From JBBCJM01 sp037190175 (GTDB taxonomy: Bacteria > Pseudomonadota > Alphaproteobacteria > Rhodobacterales > Rhodobacteraceae), in NCBI GenBank assembly GCA_037190175.1, contig JBBCJM010000181.1:1-6081 (forward strand): a stretch of DNA of 6,081 nucleotides, read 5' to 3'. Below, in pieces: positions 5,526 through 6,081 of this stretch. The notes under the pieces are model-generated. The model searched no databases. It saw only the letters and a list, made by a program, of their open reading frames with translations, and was not told where the DNA came from. Position 1 is the first letter of the stretch. Every line of letters starts with the position of its first letter. Position numbers and translations under genes: made by a program.

Positions 5526-6014
5526 ATGACCATTTCCGCAGGCGACAGGCTGCCCCAGGCCGAGCTCTTGCGCATCGGCGAGAAGGGGCCGGAGAAGGTG
5601 GGCGTCTCGGCGCTGACCGAGGGGCGCAAGGTGGTGATCTTCGGCCTGCCCGGCGCCTATACCGGCACCTGCACCTCGGCGCATGTGCCGAGCTTCATGC
5701 GCAACGTCGAGGCGCTGAAGGCCAAGGGGGTGGACGAGATCGTCTGCGTCTCGGTCAACGATCCCTTCGTGATGAAGGCCTGGGGCGAGGCCACCGGCGG
5801 GACGGCGGCGGGGATCACCTTCGTGGGCGATCCGCTGTCGGAGTTCACCAAGGCGATCGGGCTCAATTTCTCCAACCCCAACGTGGGCTTCACCGACCGC
5901 TCGCGCCGCTATGCGCTGGCGGCGGAGGACGGGGTGGTGACGGTGCTGCACATCGAGGAAAGCCCCGGGGTCTGCGACCGCTCGGGCGGCGAGGCGATGG
6001 TGGCGGCGCTTTAG
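5526..6014 (+). CDS. Prx5-type (atypical 2-Cys) peroxiredoxin
   Basis: Encodes a 162-residue cytoplasmic thiol peroxidase that reduces hydrogen peroxide and organic hydroperoxides, usually recharged by glutaredoxin/glutathione or thioredoxin. The active site is PGAYTGTCTSAHVPSF (42-57), with Pro42, Thr46 and peroxidatic Cys49; Arg127 or Arg128 (in DRSRRYAL) is the likely conserved Arg. VCVSVNDPFVMKAW (73-86) is a strong signature of plant and bacterial type II peroxiredoxins. Three cysteines are present: 49, 74 and 150. Cys74 sits 25 residues after Cys49, as in plant PrxII; Cys150 falls near the position used by human PRDX5. The ATG at 5526 is chosen because AGGAGG (5512-5517) precedes it by eight bases; an in-frame ATG at 5502 has no ribosome site ahead of it. 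There is no glutaredoxin fusion. Transcribed divergently from the flavin reductase. Confidence 0.95.
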   Translation: MTISAGDRLPQAELLRIGEKGPEKVGVSALTEGRKVVIFGLPGAYTGTCTSAHVPSFMRNVEALKAKGVDEIVCVSVNDPFVMKAWGEATGGTAAGITFVGDPLSEFTKAIGLNFSNPNVGFTDRSRRYALAAEDGVVTVLHIEESPGVCDRSGGEAMVAAL

Positions 6015-6028
6015 CGGGGCCGCTCTTC

Positions 6029-6042
6029 CGCCCTTTCGGGCG
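6029..6042 (+). terminator. Hairpin after the peroxiredoxin gene
   Basis: CGCCC (6029-6033) and GGGCG (6038-6042) form a perfect 5-bp stem closed by a TTTC tetraloop, starting 15 bases after the stop codon. No T-run follows, so intrinsic termination is uncertain. It abuts a second, longer hairpin. Confidence 0.4.
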
Positions 6043-6069
6043 TCATCGCTGGGGTGGCGCAGCGATGAC
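6042..6069 (+). terminator. Nine-bp inverted repeat at the right end
   Basis: GTCATCGCT (6042-6050) and AGCGATGAC (6061-6069) are perfect inverted repeats around a 10-base GC-rich loop. It directly follows, and shares one base with, the hairpin at 6029-6042. It may complete a two-hairpin 3' end for the peroxiredoxin mRNA, or be an operator for a gene starting near the edge: an ATG lies at 6065-6067 within the right arm, but only five codons are visible. No T-run follows before the window ends. Confidence 0.4.
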
Positions 6070-6081
6070 TGCCCGCAAGGG

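Noticed and set aside
6065..6081. Possible start of another plus-strand gene at the right edge
   Set aside because: Only five full codons are visible (reading MTARK), too few to support a gene; noted under the hairpin finding.

Overview
The window reads as a chromosomal segment of a high-GC alphaproteobacterium, most likely in the Rhodobacter/Paracoccus group (Rhodobacteraceae). The strongest clue is the first gene, whose mature N-terminus and overall layout closely resemble, from memory, the Rhodobacter capsulatus general porin. The DUF3576 lipoprotein, very GC-rich third codon positions and Shine-Dalgarno-led starts (including GTG and TTG) agree with this. No tRNA, rRNA, CRISPR, insertion sequence or phage gene is visible, and no stretch over 300 bases lacks a gene.

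Layout: (1) 55-972, minus strand, outer-membrane porin, followed at 10-31 by a GC-rich hairpin. (2) 973-1202, a 230-base divergent regulatory region with leader hairpins for the porin, a small dyad and a candidate promoter for the plus-strand gene. (3) 1203-1769, plus, DUF3576 lipoprotein; 1899-2666, plus, lipid-anchored L,D-transpeptidase with a TTG start. (4) 2670-5445, minus, a compact four-gene run transcribed from right to left: NADH-dependent ferredoxin/rubredoxin-type reductase, rsmD (16S rRNA m2G966 methyltransferase), a YieH-like HAD phosphatase and a small cupin. Its first three genes are joined by 4-base ATGA overlaps and the cupin follows after 12 bases. It ends only 3 bases from the L,D-transpeptidase stop codon. 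(5) 5446-5525, an 80-base divergent promoter region. (6) 5526-6014, plus, Prx5-type peroxiredoxin, followed by two hairpins.

Functionally, the left part is a cell-envelope block (porin, two lipoproteins, one remodelling peptidoglycan or attaching proteins to it). The right part combines redox chemistry (flavin reductase divergent from a thiol peroxidase) with ribosome maturation and metabolite housekeeping. I see no evidence of a wholly new system. The points most worth a second look are a peroxiredoxin carrying both known alternative resolving-cysteine positions, its shared control region with the reductase, the near-abutting convergent genes, and the structured porin leader.
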